This document shows, in pieces, positions 37,784 through 46,809 of a stretch of 64,000 nucleotides of DNA. Position 1 is the stretch's first letter. Each line of letters starts with the position of its first letter. The position numbers were made by a program, and so were the translations under genes. This DNA is from Luteimonas sp. MC1750 (GTDB taxonomy: Bacteria > Pseudomonadota > Gammaproteobacteria > Xanthomonadales > Xanthomonadaceae): positions 1,550,001 to 1,614,000 of the forward strand of contig NZ_CP067113.1 of NCBI RefSeq assembly GCF_016615955.1, written 5' to 3'. Below the pieces are notes generated by a model. The model did not search any database. It worked only from the letters and a program-made list of their open reading frames with translations, and had not been told where the DNA came from.

Positions 37784-38458
37784 ATGAGTGACAACAAGAC
37801 CAATCCGCCGCCCAACGCCCATGAGAAGGTCGAGAAGAACGTCGGCCTGATGATGATCCTGATCGCGGTCGCCGTGTCCTTCGGCGGCCTGGCCGAGATC
37901 GTGCCGCTGATGTACCAGGCCGAGGCGATCGAGCCGCTCGACGGCGTCAAGCCCTACCCCGCGCTCGAGCTCGCCGGTCGCGACGTCTACGTCCGCGAGG
38001 GCTGCTACAACTGCCATTCGCAGATGGTGCGCACGCTGCGCTTCGAGTCCGAACGCTACGGCCACTACTCGCTCGCCGGCGAGTCGGTGTACGACCGTCC
38101 GTTCCAGTGGGGCTCCAAGCGCACCGGTCCGGACCTCGCCCGCGTCGGCGGCCGCTACTCCGACGACTGGCACCGCGTGCACCTGATCGATCCGCGCGCG
38201 GTCGTGCCGGAATCCAACATGCCGTCGTTCCCGTGGCTGGCCGAGGCGAAGGTCGATCCCGCCAAGGTCGCGCGCAACATGCGCAACCTGCAGCGCCTCG
38301 GCGACCCCTACACCGACGAGGACCTCGCCGGCGTGGCCGCGGCGGTCGAGGGCAAGACCGAACTCGACGCCATGGTCGCCTACCTGCAGGGCCTGGGCCG
38401 GCATGCGCCGACCGCCGCCACCGCGGCCGCAACGACTGCCGCGGGGTCCGCGCAATGA
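37784..38458 (+). CDS. ccoO: cbb3 oxidase subunit II CcoO
   Basis: Membrane-anchored mono-haem cytochrome c subunit of 224 residues. A single N-terminal helix ([20 protein letters not shown]) is followed by the haem motif [14 protein letters not shown] and an axial Met in [10 protein letters not shown]. It begins one base after the ccoN stop. The Ala/Thr-rich tail after residue 205 is of no obvious function. Confidence 0.96.
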   Translation: MSDNKTNPPPNAHEKVEKNVGLMMILIAVAVSFGGLAEIVPLMYQAEAIEPLDGVKPYPALELAGRDVYVREGCYNCHSQMVRTLRFESERYGHYSLAGESVYDRPFQWGSKRTGPDLARVGGRYSDDWHRVHLIDPRAVVPESNMPSFPWLAEAKVDPAKVARNMRNLQRLGDPYTDEDLAGVAAAVEGKTELDAMVAYLQGLGRHAPTAATAAATTAAGSAQ

Positions 38459-38598
38459 CCGGAGGGATCATCACCCTGTTCCTGCTGCTGCTGTTCGTCG
38501 GCGGCTGGGCATTCATCTGGAGGCCTTCGCACAAGGCCATGTTCGACGCAGCCGCCAGGCTGCCCCTTGAGGACGACGCCGAGGAGTCGCGGGAATGA
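38455..38598 (+). CDS. ccoQ: cbb3 oxidase small subunit CcoQ
   Basis: A 47-residue protein with one membrane helix ([20 protein letters not shown]), then [19 protein letters not shown], the typical CcoQ tail. It overlaps both neighbours by four bases. CcoQ stabilises the complex, above all when oxygen is present. Confidence 0.92.
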   Translation: MTGGIITLFLLLLFVGGWAFIWRPSHKAMFDAAARLPLEDDAEESRE

Positions 38599-39530
38599 GC
38601 ACCGGTTGGAGCATTTTCGTCATCGTGCTGGTGGTGCTGAACCTGCTGGGCCTGTGGGCCCTGCTGGCCTGGACCAGCCGGCGCCGCCCGGGCGATCCCA
38701 AGCCCGAGGACACCAGCCACGTCTGGGATGGCGACATCACCGAATACAACAAGCCGCTGCCGCGCTGGTGGATCATCGGTTTCTACCTGACCATGGTGTA
38801 CTCGGTCGGCTACCTGCTGTGGTATCCGGGCCTGGGCAACTTCAAGGGCTTCGGCAACTGGAGCTCGGCGTCCGAACATGACGCCGACAAGGCCAGGCAG
38901 GACGCGATCCTGTCCGAGACCTTCCGTCCCTACGACGGCCAGCCGATCTCCCAGCTGGCCGGCGACGCGCGCGCGGTGGAACTGGGCCGGGCGATCTTCG
39001 CCAACACCTGCGCCACCTGCCACGGCTCGTCCGCGCAGGGCGCGGTGGGCTATCCCAACCTCACCGACGACATCTGGCACTGGGGTGGCTCCGAGGACCA
39101 GGTCCTGCAGAGCGTGCTCGACGGCCGCCAGGGCGTGATGCCCGAGTGGGGCACAGTGCTCACCGGCATGGGCGGCGACAACGCCGTGCTCTCGGTAGCC
39201 ACCTATGTCCGTTCGCTGGCCGGCGAAGTCCCTGAGAACGACTTCTTCGCCGCCCAGGGCAAGGGCCTGTACGAAGGCGTCTGCGTGGCCTGCCACGGCA
39301 TCGAGGGCAAGGGCAACCAGGAGCTGGGCGCGCCCGACCTGACCGACGGCTACACCATGTACGGCAACTCGGTGGAGTCGATCATGGACACCATCAACAA
39401 CGGCCGCCATGGCGTCATGCCGGCGCACCGCGACCTGCTGGGCGAAACCCGCTCGCGCCTGGTGGCGTCGTACGTCTGGTCGCTGTCCAGCGGCAGCGCG
39501 AATCCGGAGCGGTCCCCGGAGGCCCAGTGA
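38595..39530 (+). CDS. ccoP: cbb3 oxidase subunit III CcoP (di-haem cytochrome c)
   Basis: A 311-residue subunit that passes electrons from soluble donors to CcoO/CcoN. Two N-terminal helices are followed by KPLPRWW, a family marker. Two c-type haem sites are present: CATCHG near residue 143 and CVACHG near 234, with axial Met in GVMPEWG and GVMPAHRD. The ATG overlaps ccoQ and its end overlaps the next gene. Confidence 0.96.
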   Translation: MSTGWSIFVIVLVVLNLLGLWALLAWTSRRRPGDPKPEDTSHVWDGDITEYNKPLPRWWIIGFYLTMVYSVGYLLWYPGLGNFKGFGNWSSASEHDADKARQDAILSETFRPYDGQPISQLAGDARAVELGRAIFANTCATCHGSSAQGAVGYPNLTDDIWHWGGSEDQVLQSVLDGRQGVMPEWGTVLTGMGGDNAVLSVATYVRSLAGEVPENDFFAAQGKGLYEGVCVACHGIEGKGNQELGAPDLTDGYTMYGNSVESIMDTINNGRHGVMPAHRDLLGETRSRLVASYVWSLSSGSANPERSPEAQ

Positions 39531-39829
39531 GCGCCGCCCCCGGCCCGGGCTTCGACCACCCGCCGCGCCCCATGGCGCAGCGGGTCGGCGCCATCCTGTG
39601 GCCGAGCTTCTTCTCGGCGTGCGTGGCCACGATGGTCTTCTCGGCCTTCGTCGATCCGCTCGCGCTGCGCGACATCACCTTCCCGGAGATCGCGATCAGC
39701 CGCAGCCTGGGATACTCGATCGCCTTCTTCATGTTCTGGGTCGCGACCGCGGCCTCGAGCCTGTTCACCTGGATCCTCCTGCGGCCCTCGAGCCGCTTCA
39801 ACAGGGCACTTCCCCCGGACAAGCAGTGA
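39527..39829 (+). CDS. Small membrane protein between ccoP and ccoG
   Basis: A 100-residue protein with two helices (ILWPSFFSACVATMVFSAFV; SLGYSIAFFMFWVATAASSLFTWILL), a Pro-rich start and a short basic tail. I do not know a characterised family for it. It overlaps ccoP and ccoG by four bases on each side, so it is made with the oxidase. An assembly or stability role for cbb3 is inferred from position only. Confidence 0.75.
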   Translation: MSAAPGPGFDHPPRPMAQRVGAILWPSFFSACVATMVFSAFVDPLALRDITFPEIAISRSLGYSIAFFMFWVATAASSLFTWILLRPSSRFNRALPPDKQ

Positions 39830-41379
39830 GCCGTCGCATTCCCCTGGAGCTCGCCGAGGACACTGGCGGCTCGATGTACGTCAGCGAGCGCAAGGTCTAT
39901 CCGCGCGACGTGTCCGGCCGCCTGAACACCCTGCGCGTCGCGGCGGTCTTCTGGCTGCTGGGCATGTTCTATGTCTTCCCGTGGCTGCGCTGGGACGGCC
40001 GCCAGGCGGTGCTGTTCGACCTGCCGGCGCGCAAGTTCCACGTCTTCGGGCTGACCTTCTGGCCGCAGGACTTCCTGTTCCTGGCGCTGCTGCTGATCAT
40101 CGCCGCGCTTGCGCTGTTCTTCTTCACCGCGCTCGCCGGACGGCTGTTCTGCGGCTATGCCTGTCCGCAGACGGTGTGGACCGAAGTCTTCCTGTGGATG
40201 GAGCGCTGGACCGAGGGCGACCGCAACAAGCGGATGAAGCTCGACGCCGGCCCGTGGACGCGCGAGAAGCTGCTGCGCAAGGGCGCCAAGCACGCGCTGT
40301 GGGCAGTGTTCGCGCTCTGGACCGGCTTCACCTTCGTCGGCTTCTTCACCCCGATCACCGACCTGGGCGCGCGACTGGTGCCGTTCGAATGGGGCGGCTG
40401 GGAGACCTTCTGGGTGCTGTTCTACGCCCTGGCCACCTGGGGCAATGCCGGCTTCCTGCGCGAGCAGGTCTGCAAGTACATGTGTCCCTACGCGCGCTTC
40501 CAGAGCGCGATGTTCGACCGCAACACCCTGATCATCGCCTACGACCCGATGCGCGGCGAGCCGCGCGGCCCGCGCAAGCGCGGCCTGGGCAGCATCGCCG
40601 AACGTGGCCGCGCCCTGCTCGACCAGGTCACCGCCTACGACTACGTGTTCCGTTCCGCCCTGCATCCGACCGCGGCCGACAATCGCGTGCAGGCGGCGGG
40701 CTCGATCACCCTGGGCGCGGTCGGCGAGGTCGCCGAGCCGCTGCCGAAGTTCTCGCCCGATGAACTCGGCGACTGCATCGACTGCACCATGTGCGTGCAG
40801 GTCTGCCCCACCGGCATCGACATCCGCAACGGGCTGCAGTACGAGTGCATCGCCTGCGGCGCCTGCATCGACGCCTGCGACTCAGTGATGGACAAGATGG
40901 GCTTCGAGCGCGGGCTGATCCGCTACAGCACCCAGAATGCGATCGACAGCAAGCCCACGCGCGTGGCGCGGCCGCGGGTCTTCATCTACGGCGCCCTGCT
41001 GCTCGTGCTGGCCGTGGCGTGGGTGGTCGGCGTGAACACGCGCAGCCCGCTGATCGTCGAGGTGCTGCGCGACCGCAACGCCCTGTACCGCGTGGTCGGC
41101 GGCGGCGAGGTCCAGAACGACTACACGATCAAGGTCGTGAACAAGAGCGACGACGCGGTCACCTACCGCATCGTGATCGAGGGTGCGGCGTCCGGCATCG
41201 AACTGCGCGGTGCGCGCCTCGATGCCGTGCGCGCGGCTCCGCAGCAGGTGATCAGCGTTCCGGTCATCGTCGCCGCGCCTGACTCCCTCAAGGGCCGCCA
41301 CCCGCTCACCTTCCGCGTCGAAACCGGCGACGGCGGTGCCAGCGAGACGGTCGACAGCAGCTTCTTCGGACCCATGTGA
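39826..41379 (+). CDS. ccoG: Cytochrome cbb3 assembly ferredoxin-like protein CcoG
   Basis: A 517-residue membrane protein of the CcoG/RdxA/FixG family that reduces copper for oxidase assembly. It has several N-terminal helices with FCGYACPQTVWTEVFLWMER and CKYMCPYARFQSAMFD. Two 4Fe-4S motifs follow (CIDCTMCVQVCPTGID and CIACGACIDACD), and the C-terminal periplasmic domain is Ig-like. The start is a GTG at 39826 overlapping the previous stop (GTGA). An earlier in-frame start would run across the preceding gene. Confidence 0.95.
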   Translation: MSRRIPLELAEDTGGSMYVSERKVYPRDVSGRLNTLRVAAVFWLLGMFYVFPWLRWDGRQAVLFDLPARKFHVFGLTFWPQDFLFLALLLIIAALALFFFTALAGRLFCGYACPQTVWTEVFLWMERWTEGDRNKRMKLDAGPWTREKLLRKGAKHALWAVFALWTGFTFVGFFTPITDLGARLVPFEWGGWETFWVLFYALATWGNAGFLREQVCKYMCPYARFQSAMFDRNTLIIAYDPMRGEPRGPRKRGLGSIAERGRALLDQVTAYDYVFRSALHPTAADNRVQAAGSITLGAVGEVAEPLPKFSPDELGDCIDCTMCVQVCPTGIDIRNGLQYECIACGACIDACDSVMDKMGFERGLIRYSTQNAIDSKPTRVARPRVFIYGALLLVLAVAWVVGVNTRSPLIVEVLRDRNALYRVVGGGEVQNDYTIKVVNKSDDAVTYRIVIEGAASGIELRGARLDAVRAAPQQVISVPVIVAAPDSLKGRHPLTFRVETGDGGASETVDSSFFGPM

Positions 41380-41888
41380 TGACCGACGACGACAAGAAAA
41401 GACCGTTCTGGCGCGAGCCGATGATGTGGCTCGTGCTGGGCCTGCCCGCGGCCTCCGTGGTCGCCGGGGTGATCCTGGTCAGCCTGGCGGCGCGCGACTC
41501 CAGCGATTCGGTGGGCGACGTGGTGACGCGCACCGCCCAGATCCAGGTGTCCGACCTCAGCCCGGATGCACGCGCCCGCGACCTGCGCCTGAGCGCGATC
41601 GTGCGCGTGGACGAAGGCTTCCTCGAGGTGCTGCCGGTGACCGGCGAGTTCCAGCGCCAGCAGCCGCTGCGCCTGGTGCTGCGCCACCCCACCCTGGCCG
41701 CCTCCGACCTCGAGCTGCGCGCCGATCCCGCCGGCAACGGCTGGCGCGCGGAGACCGAACTTGCCCTCGGCCACGACTGGAAGCTGGAGCTGATGCCCGA
41801 AGGCATGCCCTGGCGGCTGCAGGGCCGACTGCCCGCAGGCCAGCGCGCGGCCCACGTGAAGCCGGCCATCTCCGGCGAGCGGGAGTGA
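41379..41888 (+). CDS. ccoH: CcoH/FixH family assembly protein
   Basis: A 169-residue single-span protein. After the short basic N-terminus (KKRPFWREPMMWLVLGLPAASVVAGVILVSLAA) comes a periplasmic domain, weakly conserved, as is usual for CcoH. CcoH is needed for stable cbb3 assembly. The ATG overlaps the ccoG stop (TGATG); a GTG one codon earlier is also in frame. Confidence 0.85.
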   Translation: MTDDDKKRPFWREPMMWLVLGLPAASVVAGVILVSLAARDSSDSVGDVVTRTAQIQVSDLSPDARARDLRLSAIVRVDEGFLEVLPVTGEFQRQQPLRLVLRHPTLAASDLELRADPAGNGWRAETELALGHDWKLELMPEGMPWRLQGRLPAGQRAAHVKPAISGERE

Positions 41889-41889
41889 G

Positions 41890-44307
41890 GTGAACGCGGG
41901 CGCGGTCGCCACGGCCGCCGCCGTGCGCGACGCGCAGGGCGTGCATGGCGGCTGCTTCCACTGCAGCGAGACCCTGCCCGCCGCAGCGGCGACCGCCCAG
42001 GTCGATGGCCAGGTCCGCAGCTTCTGCTGCGATGGTTGCGCCGCCGCCGCCCAATGGATCCGCGACGCCAACCTCGTCGACTACTACCGGCTCCGCTCGG
42101 AACCGGCCGGCCGCGCGGCGGTCGACCTCGAAGCGCAGCTCGCGGCCTTCGACCGCGACGACATCCAGTCCGGGCACGTGCGCGACGTCGATGGCGGCCG
42201 CGAGATCACCGTGCTCACCGACGGCATGCGCTGCGCGGCCTGCGCCTGGCTGATCGACCGCGCCGTGGCCCGCGAGCCGGGCGTGCGCGAGGTGGTGGCC
42301 AACGCGGTGACCGGCCGCGTGCGCATCACCTGGGACCCGGCGCGCGCGACGCTGTCGACCCCGCTGCGCCGCCTGGCCGCGCTCGGCTACGTGCCCTACC
42401 TGGCCACCGGCACCGACCGCGAGCGCGAGCGTGGCGCGCAGCGCAACCGCGACCTGCTGCGCATCGGCATCGCCGGCCTGGCCTCGATCCAGGCGATGAT
42501 GTTCGCCGAGGCGCTGTACCTCGACGTCTACCAGCAGATGCCGGTCCCCACGCGCGACTTCCTGCGCTGGATCACCTTCCTGGTCTCGACGCCGGTGGTG
42601 TTCTGGTGCGGCTGGCCGTTCATCGCCGGCATGCTGCGCGAGCTGCGCAACCGCCACCTGGGCATGGACACCCTGATCGCCAGCTCCACCCTGCTGGCCT
42701 ACTTCGCCAGCGTCTACGAGACCGTGCGCGGCGGGGCCCATGTCTGGTACGACGCGGCGGTGATGTTCGTCTTCCTGCTGCTGGGCGCGCGCATGCTGGA
42801 GCAGCGCGCGCGACGCATCGCCGTGGCCCAGGTGGACACCCTGGCACGGGCACGGCCAGCGCTGGCCACGCGCGAACGCGCCGACGGCAGCCGCGAGGTG
42901 GTCCCGACCGCCGCGCTGGCGGCCGGCGACATCGCCTGCATCGCGGCGGGCGATACGGTCCCCGCGGACGGGCGGCTGCTGGACGCCCCGGCCCGCTTCG
43001 AGGAGGCACTGCTCACCGGCGAGGCGCATCCGGTCATGCACCAGCCCGGCGACACGATCTACGCCGGCACGGTCTGCCGCGAGGCGCCCGCGCGCATCCG
43101 CGTCGAGCGCGTGGGCGCGGGCACGCGCCTGTCCGAACTCGAGACCCTGGTCGACCGCGCGCAGTCGCACCGCCCGCGGGTGGCGCAGCTGGCCGACGCG
43201 GTCTCGGGGCGTTTCGTCGCCGCCATCCTGGTGGTCGCGGTGCTGGTACATATCGCCTGGCGCATCCACGATCCCTCGCGGGCGCTGGAGGTCACGCTGG
43301 CGCTGCTGGTGATCAGCTGTCCCTGCGCGCTGTCGCTGGCGGTCCCGACCGCCATCACCGTCGCCCACGGCGCGCTGGCCAGGCTTGGCGTGCTGGCCAA
43401 CGACGCCGATGCGCTGGGTTCGCTCGCCGGGGCCACCGACATGGTCTTCGACAAGACCGGCACGCTGGGCAGCGGCCGCCCGACGCTGGCCCGCATCGAG
43501 GCCCTCGGCGGCTTCGACATCGAGGACGTGCTCGGCATCGCCGCGGCGCTGGAGCGCGACAGCCTGCATCCGATCGCGCGTGCGTTCGAGGGCCAGGATG
43601 CCGGCCTGGACGTGGACGGCGTGGAGGAGCATCCGGGCCAGGGCATCGCGGGAACCGTCGACGGACGTCGCTGGTGCCTGGGCCGCGCGGAGTTCGCCGT
43701 CGGCCGCGCCGATGACGGCGCGCTGTGGCTGGGCAACGGCACCGAGGCGGCCGCCCGCTTCGTGCTCGAGGAGTCGCCGCGTGCCGACGCCGCCGAGGCG
43801 ATCGCCAGGATCCGCGGCCAGGGGATCGAGGTGCACCTCTCCAGCGGCGATGCCGCCGCACCGGTCACCGCCTTCGCCGACCAGCTCGGCATCGACCGTG
43901 CGGCCTCGCGGCAGTCGCCGGAGGACAAGCTCGGCAGCGTGCGTGCACTGCAGGGCCGCGAGCGCGTGGTGGCCATGGTCGGCGACGGGCTCAACGACGC
44001 GCCGGTGCTGGCCGGGGCCGACGTCTCGATCGCGATCGGCAGCGGCGCCGCCCTCGCCCACCGCTCCGCCAGCCTGGTGCTGACCGCGCCGTCGCTGCTG
44101 CGGATTCCCGCGGCGGTCGCGCTGGCCCGGCGCACGCGCGCCATCGTGCGCCAGAACCTGGCCTGGGCGCTGGGCTACAACCTGGTGGCGATCCCGCTGG
44201 CGGCCGCCGGGTTGGTGACGCCCTGGGTCGCGGCGCTCGGCATGGCGCTGTCTTCGCTGATCGTCACCGTCAATGCGCTGCGCCTGGCGCGGATTCCCGC
44301 CGCATGA
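41890..44307 (+). CDS. ccoI: Copper-transporting P-type ATPase CcoI (FixI)
   Basis: An 805-residue P1B ATPase exporting copper to the periplasm for CuB insertion. N-terminal Cys motifs (GGCFHCSETL; FCCDGCAAAAQ) precede a metal-binding domain (GMRCAACAWLID). Later come the membrane motif ISCPCALSLAVPTA, the phosphorylation site DKTGTLGSG and the hinge MVGDGLNDAPVLAGAD. The CPC motif and the ccoGHIS context separate it from general CopA exporters. It starts at a GTG a single base after ccoH. Confidence 0.95.
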   Translation: MNAGAVATAAAVRDAQGVHGGCFHCSETLPAAAATAQVDGQVRSFCCDGCAAAAQWIRDANLVDYYRLRSEPAGRAAVDLEAQLAAFDRDDIQSGHVRDVDGGREITVLTDGMRCAACAWLIDRAVAREPGVREVVANAVTGRVRITWDPARATLSTPLRRLAALGYVPYLATGTDRERERGAQRNRDLLRIGIAGLASIQAMMFAEALYLDVYQQMPVPTRDFLRWITFLVSTPVVFWCGWPFIAGMLRELRNRHLGMDTLIASSTLLAYFASVYETVRGGAHVWYDAAVMFVFLLLGARMLEQRARRIAVAQVDTLARARPALATRERADGSREVVPTAALAAGDIACIAAGDTVPADGRLLDAPARFEEALLTGEAHPVMHQPGDTIYAGTVCREAPARIRVERVGAGTRLSELETLVDRAQSHRPRVAQLADAVSGRFVAAILVVAVLVHIAWRIHDPSRALEVTLALLVISCPCALSLAVPTAITVAHGALARLGVLANDADALGSLAGATDMVFDKTGTLGSGRPTLARIEALGGFDIEDVLGIAAALERDSLHPIARAFEGQDAGLDVDGVEEHPGQGIAGTVDGRRWCLGRAEFAVGRADDGALWLGNGTEAAARFVLEESPRADAAEAIARIRGQGIEVHLSSGDAAAPVTAFADQLGIDRAASRQSPEDKLGSVRALQGRERVVAMVGDGLNDAPVLAGADVSIAIGSGAALAHRSASLVLTAPSLLRIPAAVALARRTRAIVRQNLAWALGYNLVAIPLAAAGLVTPWVAALGMALSSLIVTVNALRLARIPAA

Positions 44308-44537
44308 ACATCCTGCTGTTCCTCATCCCGGTGAGCCTGGTGCTGCTGCTGGTGGCGATCTGGGCGTTCCGCTGGGCGGTGCGGAAGGGCCAGTTCGAGA
44401 ACCTCGACGCCGCAGCCATCGACATCCTGCGCGACGACAGCGCGGACCAGCCGCCTGCCGCCGCCACGCCGGCGGGAGCGATGCCCAAGAACGAGTCCAC
44501 AAGGCGGCCGCAGGGCGACCGGACCGATGCCGACTGA
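44304..44537 (+). CDS. ccoS: cbb3 assembly protein CcoS
   Basis: A 77-residue protein with one membrane helix (LLFLIPVSLVLLLVAIWAF) and the CcoS signature FRWAVRKGQFENLD. It is required for cofactor insertion in cbb3. The Ala/Pro-rich tail is variable. The ATG overlaps ccoI by four bases, and the 3' end overlaps the exporter gene by eleven. Confidence 0.93.
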   Translation: MNILLFLIPVSLVLLLVAIWAFRWAVRKGQFENLDAAAIDILRDDSADQPPAAATPAGAMPKNESTRRPQGDRTDAD

Positions 44538-45249
44538 CTGGCTCGCGATCGGTGCGGCGCTGCTGACCGGGCTGATGGGCGGGGTGCACTGCGCCGCGAT
44601 GTGCGGCGGCATCGCCACCGGCTTTTCGGCCATGGGCGGACGCCGCGGCTGGTGGATGGCGATGCAGCCCAATCTCGGACGCGTCGGCGGCTACGTGCTC
44701 GCCGGCGCGCTCGCAGGCGGCATCGGCGGCGGGATCCTGGCGGCCGCGCGCAGCCCGTGGCTGGCCTTCGGTGCCCGCATGCTGGTGGGCGTGGTCCTGG
44801 TGCTGGTGGCGTTGCGCCTGCTCGACCGCGGCGGTCGCCTGGCCTTCCTCGGCCGTCCCGGGGCCACGCTGTGGCAGCGGCTGCGGGTGCTGCAGAGGCC
44901 GCTGCTGCCGGCCAACACCCCCGGCAAGCGCATCGCGCTGGGCGTGCTCTGGGGCTGGATGCCCTGCGGCCTCAGCACGACGATGCTGGCCGCCGCCTGG
45001 CTGCAGGCCGACGCCCGCAACGGCGCGCTGACCATGGCCGCCTTCGGCCTGGGCACGCTGCCGCTGATGGTCTCGCTGACCTGGTCGGGCGCGCGCCTCG
45101 GGCAGTGGCTGCAGCGTGGACCATGGCGGATGGCGATCGGGGGGGTGGTGCTGGCGGCTGGGCTCCTGACCATCGCGGCGCCCTGGCTGATGCACATCCC
45201 CGCGCTGGCCGGGCCACTGGCGGCGCTGGGCTGCCTGCCGCCACCCTGA
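44527..45249 (+). CDS. SafE/DsbD-like membrane transporter of the cco operon
   Basis: A 240-residue protein with about six helices of the sulfite-exporter TauE/SafE (DsbD_2) group. It opens with LTGLMGGVHCAAMCGG, and a second Cys lies in GWMPCGLSTTMLAA, an arrangement seen in copper-handling members next to ccoS. It is the last gene of the cco operon, overlapping ccoS by eleven bases. It probably supports copper delivery or cytochrome maturation, by position and family. Confidence 0.85.
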   Translation: MPTDWLAIGAALLTGLMGGVHCAAMCGGIATGFSAMGGRRGWWMAMQPNLGRVGGYVLAGALAGGIGGGILAAARSPWLAFGARMLVGVVLVLVALRLLDRGGRLAFLGRPGATLWQRLRVLQRPLLPANTPGKRIALGVLWGWMPCGLSTTMLAAAWLQADARNGALTMAAFGLGTLPLMVSLTWSGARLGQWLQRGPWRMAIGGVVLAAGLLTIAAPWLMHIPALAGPLAALGCLPPP

Positions 45250-45291
45250 GGCGCGACGCACGACTGTTGCAACGGCTTCAGACCTGCCCTG

Positions 45292-45393
45292 TTGGAGCGG
45301 CTATAGCCGCGATTCTGGACGCGCGCCGCAGCCTCAGCCGCGATTCTGGACGCGCGCCGCAGCCCCTCGATCGCGGCTATAGCCGCTCCTACA
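45292..45393. repeat. REP-like inverted pair with a 31-bp tandem repeat between
   Basis: One palindromic unit (45292-45313) and an opposite-facing unit (45369-45393, core TCGCGGCTATAGCCGC) enclose two tandem 31-base copies (45305-45335, 45336-45366, one mismatch). The 162-base gap between the exporter and rarA, whose genes converge here, holds nothing else visible; the structure may also end transcription from both sides. Confidence 0.85.
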
Positions 45394-45411
45394 GTCGCTC
45401 TGACGTCGCGT

Positions 45412-46758
45412 CTACGTGAGCGTGCGGGCGGCGCGCAGGCGTTCGAGTTTTTCGCGCAGCTTGATTTCCAGGCCGCGTTCGACCGGGCGGTAGTAGACGC
45501 GCTCGCCCATGGCGTCGGGGAATCCGGTCTGGCCCAGCGCCACGCCGCCCTCGGCGTCGTGGTCGTACTGGTAGCCCGTGCCGTGGCCGAGCTGCTTCAT
45601 GAGCTTCGTCGGTGCGTTGCGCAGGTGCATCGGCACTTCGGCGCTGCCGTATTCCGCGACGTCGCGCTTCGCCTCGCCAAGGGCCTTGTAGGCGGCGTTC
45701 GACTTGGCGGTGCTGGCGAGATAGATCGCCAGTTGGCCGAGCGCGAGGTCGCCCTCGGGGCTGCCGAGCCGGTCGTAGGCGTCCCAGGCCTCGAGGGCCA
45801 TGGCCAGGGCGCGCGGATCGGCCAGCCCGATGTCCTCGACCGCCATCCGCGTCAGCCTCCGCGCCAGGTAGCCCGGATCCGCGCCGCCGTCGAGCATCCG
45901 TGCAAGCCAGTACAGCGCCGCGTCCGGGTTCGAACTGCGCACCGACTTGTGCAGCGCGGAGATCTGGTCGTAGAAGTGGTCACCGCCCTTGTCGAAGCGG
46001 CGGCTGCGGTCGGCCAGCACCTGGGCCAGGGTCTGGTCGGTGATCCTGCCGCCGTCGCCGGCGAGCTCGGCGGCGATCTCGAGCAGGGTCAGCGCGCGGC
46101 GCACGTCGCCGTCGGCCGCCGTGGCCACCAGCCTCAGCTGCCCGTCGCCGATGTCGATGCCGCGGCCGCCAAGGCCGCGCTGATCGTCGGCCAGCGCGCG
46201 CCGCAGCGCGGTTTCGATGTCTTCGACCGACACCGCCTCGAGCACGTGCACGCGGCAGCGCGACAGCAGCGCCGAGTTCAGTTCGAACGAAGGGTTCTCC
46301 GTGGTGGCGCCGACGAAGATGATCGTCCCGCGTTCGATGTGCGGCAGGAACGCATCCTGCTGGACCTTGTTGAAGCGGTGCACCTCGTCGACGAAGAGCA
46401 CGGTGCGGCGGCCGCCGGCGAAGGTGTGGTCGGCCTCGGCCAGCACCTTGCGCACGTCGGGCAAGCCGGTCAGGACCGCCGAGATCGCGCGGTATTCGGC
46501 ATCGGCGTATTCGGCCAGCAGCAGCGCGAGCGTCGTCTTGCCGCAGCCGGGCGGCCCCCAGAGCACCATCGAATGCACGCGTCCGGACTCGACCGCGCGC
46601 CGCAGCGCCGAGCCGGGCGCGAGCAGGCGCTGCTGCCCGACCATGTCGTCGAGCGTGCGCGGGCGCATGCGCTCGGCCAGCGGGCGCAGCGCGAGCGCGT
46701 CGGGATCGGGAGGCAGGAGTCCGGGACCGCCGGCGTCCGGGGCTGGCTTGCGGGGCAC
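45412..46758 (-). CDS. rarA: Replication-associated recombination AAA ATPase RarA
   Basis: A 448-residue AAA+ clamp-loader-like ATPase (MgsA) acting at stalled forks. It shows RPRTLDDMVGQQRLL, Walker A LWGPPGCGKTTLALLLAE, Walker B TVLFVDEVHRFNK, sensor 1 GATTENPSFELNSALLSRCRV, and the C-terminal RLTRMAVEDIGLADPRAL and ANAAYKALG-like regions. The start is a GTG at 46758. It is in the usual ftsK-lolA-rarA order, with one extra gene between. Confidence 0.96.
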   Translation of the reverse strand: MPRKPAPDAGGPGLLPPDPDALALRPLAERMRPRTLDDMVGQQRLLAPGSALRRAVESGRVHSMVLWGPPGCGKTTLALLLAEYADAEYRAISAVLTGLPDVRKVLAEADHTFAGGRRTVLFVDEVHRFNKVQQDAFLPHIERGTIIFVGATTENPSFELNSALLSRCRVHVLEAVSVEDIETALRRALADDQRGLGGRGIDIGDGQLRLVATAADGDVRRALTLLEIAAELAGDGGRITDQTLAQVLADRSRRFDKGGDHFYDQISALHKSVRSSNPDAALYWLARMLDGGADPGYLARRLTRMAVEDIGLADPRALAMALEAWDAYDRLGSPEGDLALGQLAIYLASTAKSNAAYKALGEAKRDVAEYGSAEVPMHLRNAPTKLMKQLGHGTGYQYDHDAEGGVALGQTGFPDAMGERVYYRPVERGLEIKLREKLERLRAARTLT

Positions 46759-46809
46759 GTCACATCCACGCGATGGGGGACGGACACGATACCAAGCCGG
46801 GTCGTCCGC

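Noticed and set aside
41890..44307. General copper-resistance exporter CopA-type ATPase
   Set aside because: The gene is embedded between ccoH and ccoS and has the FixI-type N-terminus, so oxidase assembly is the better call.
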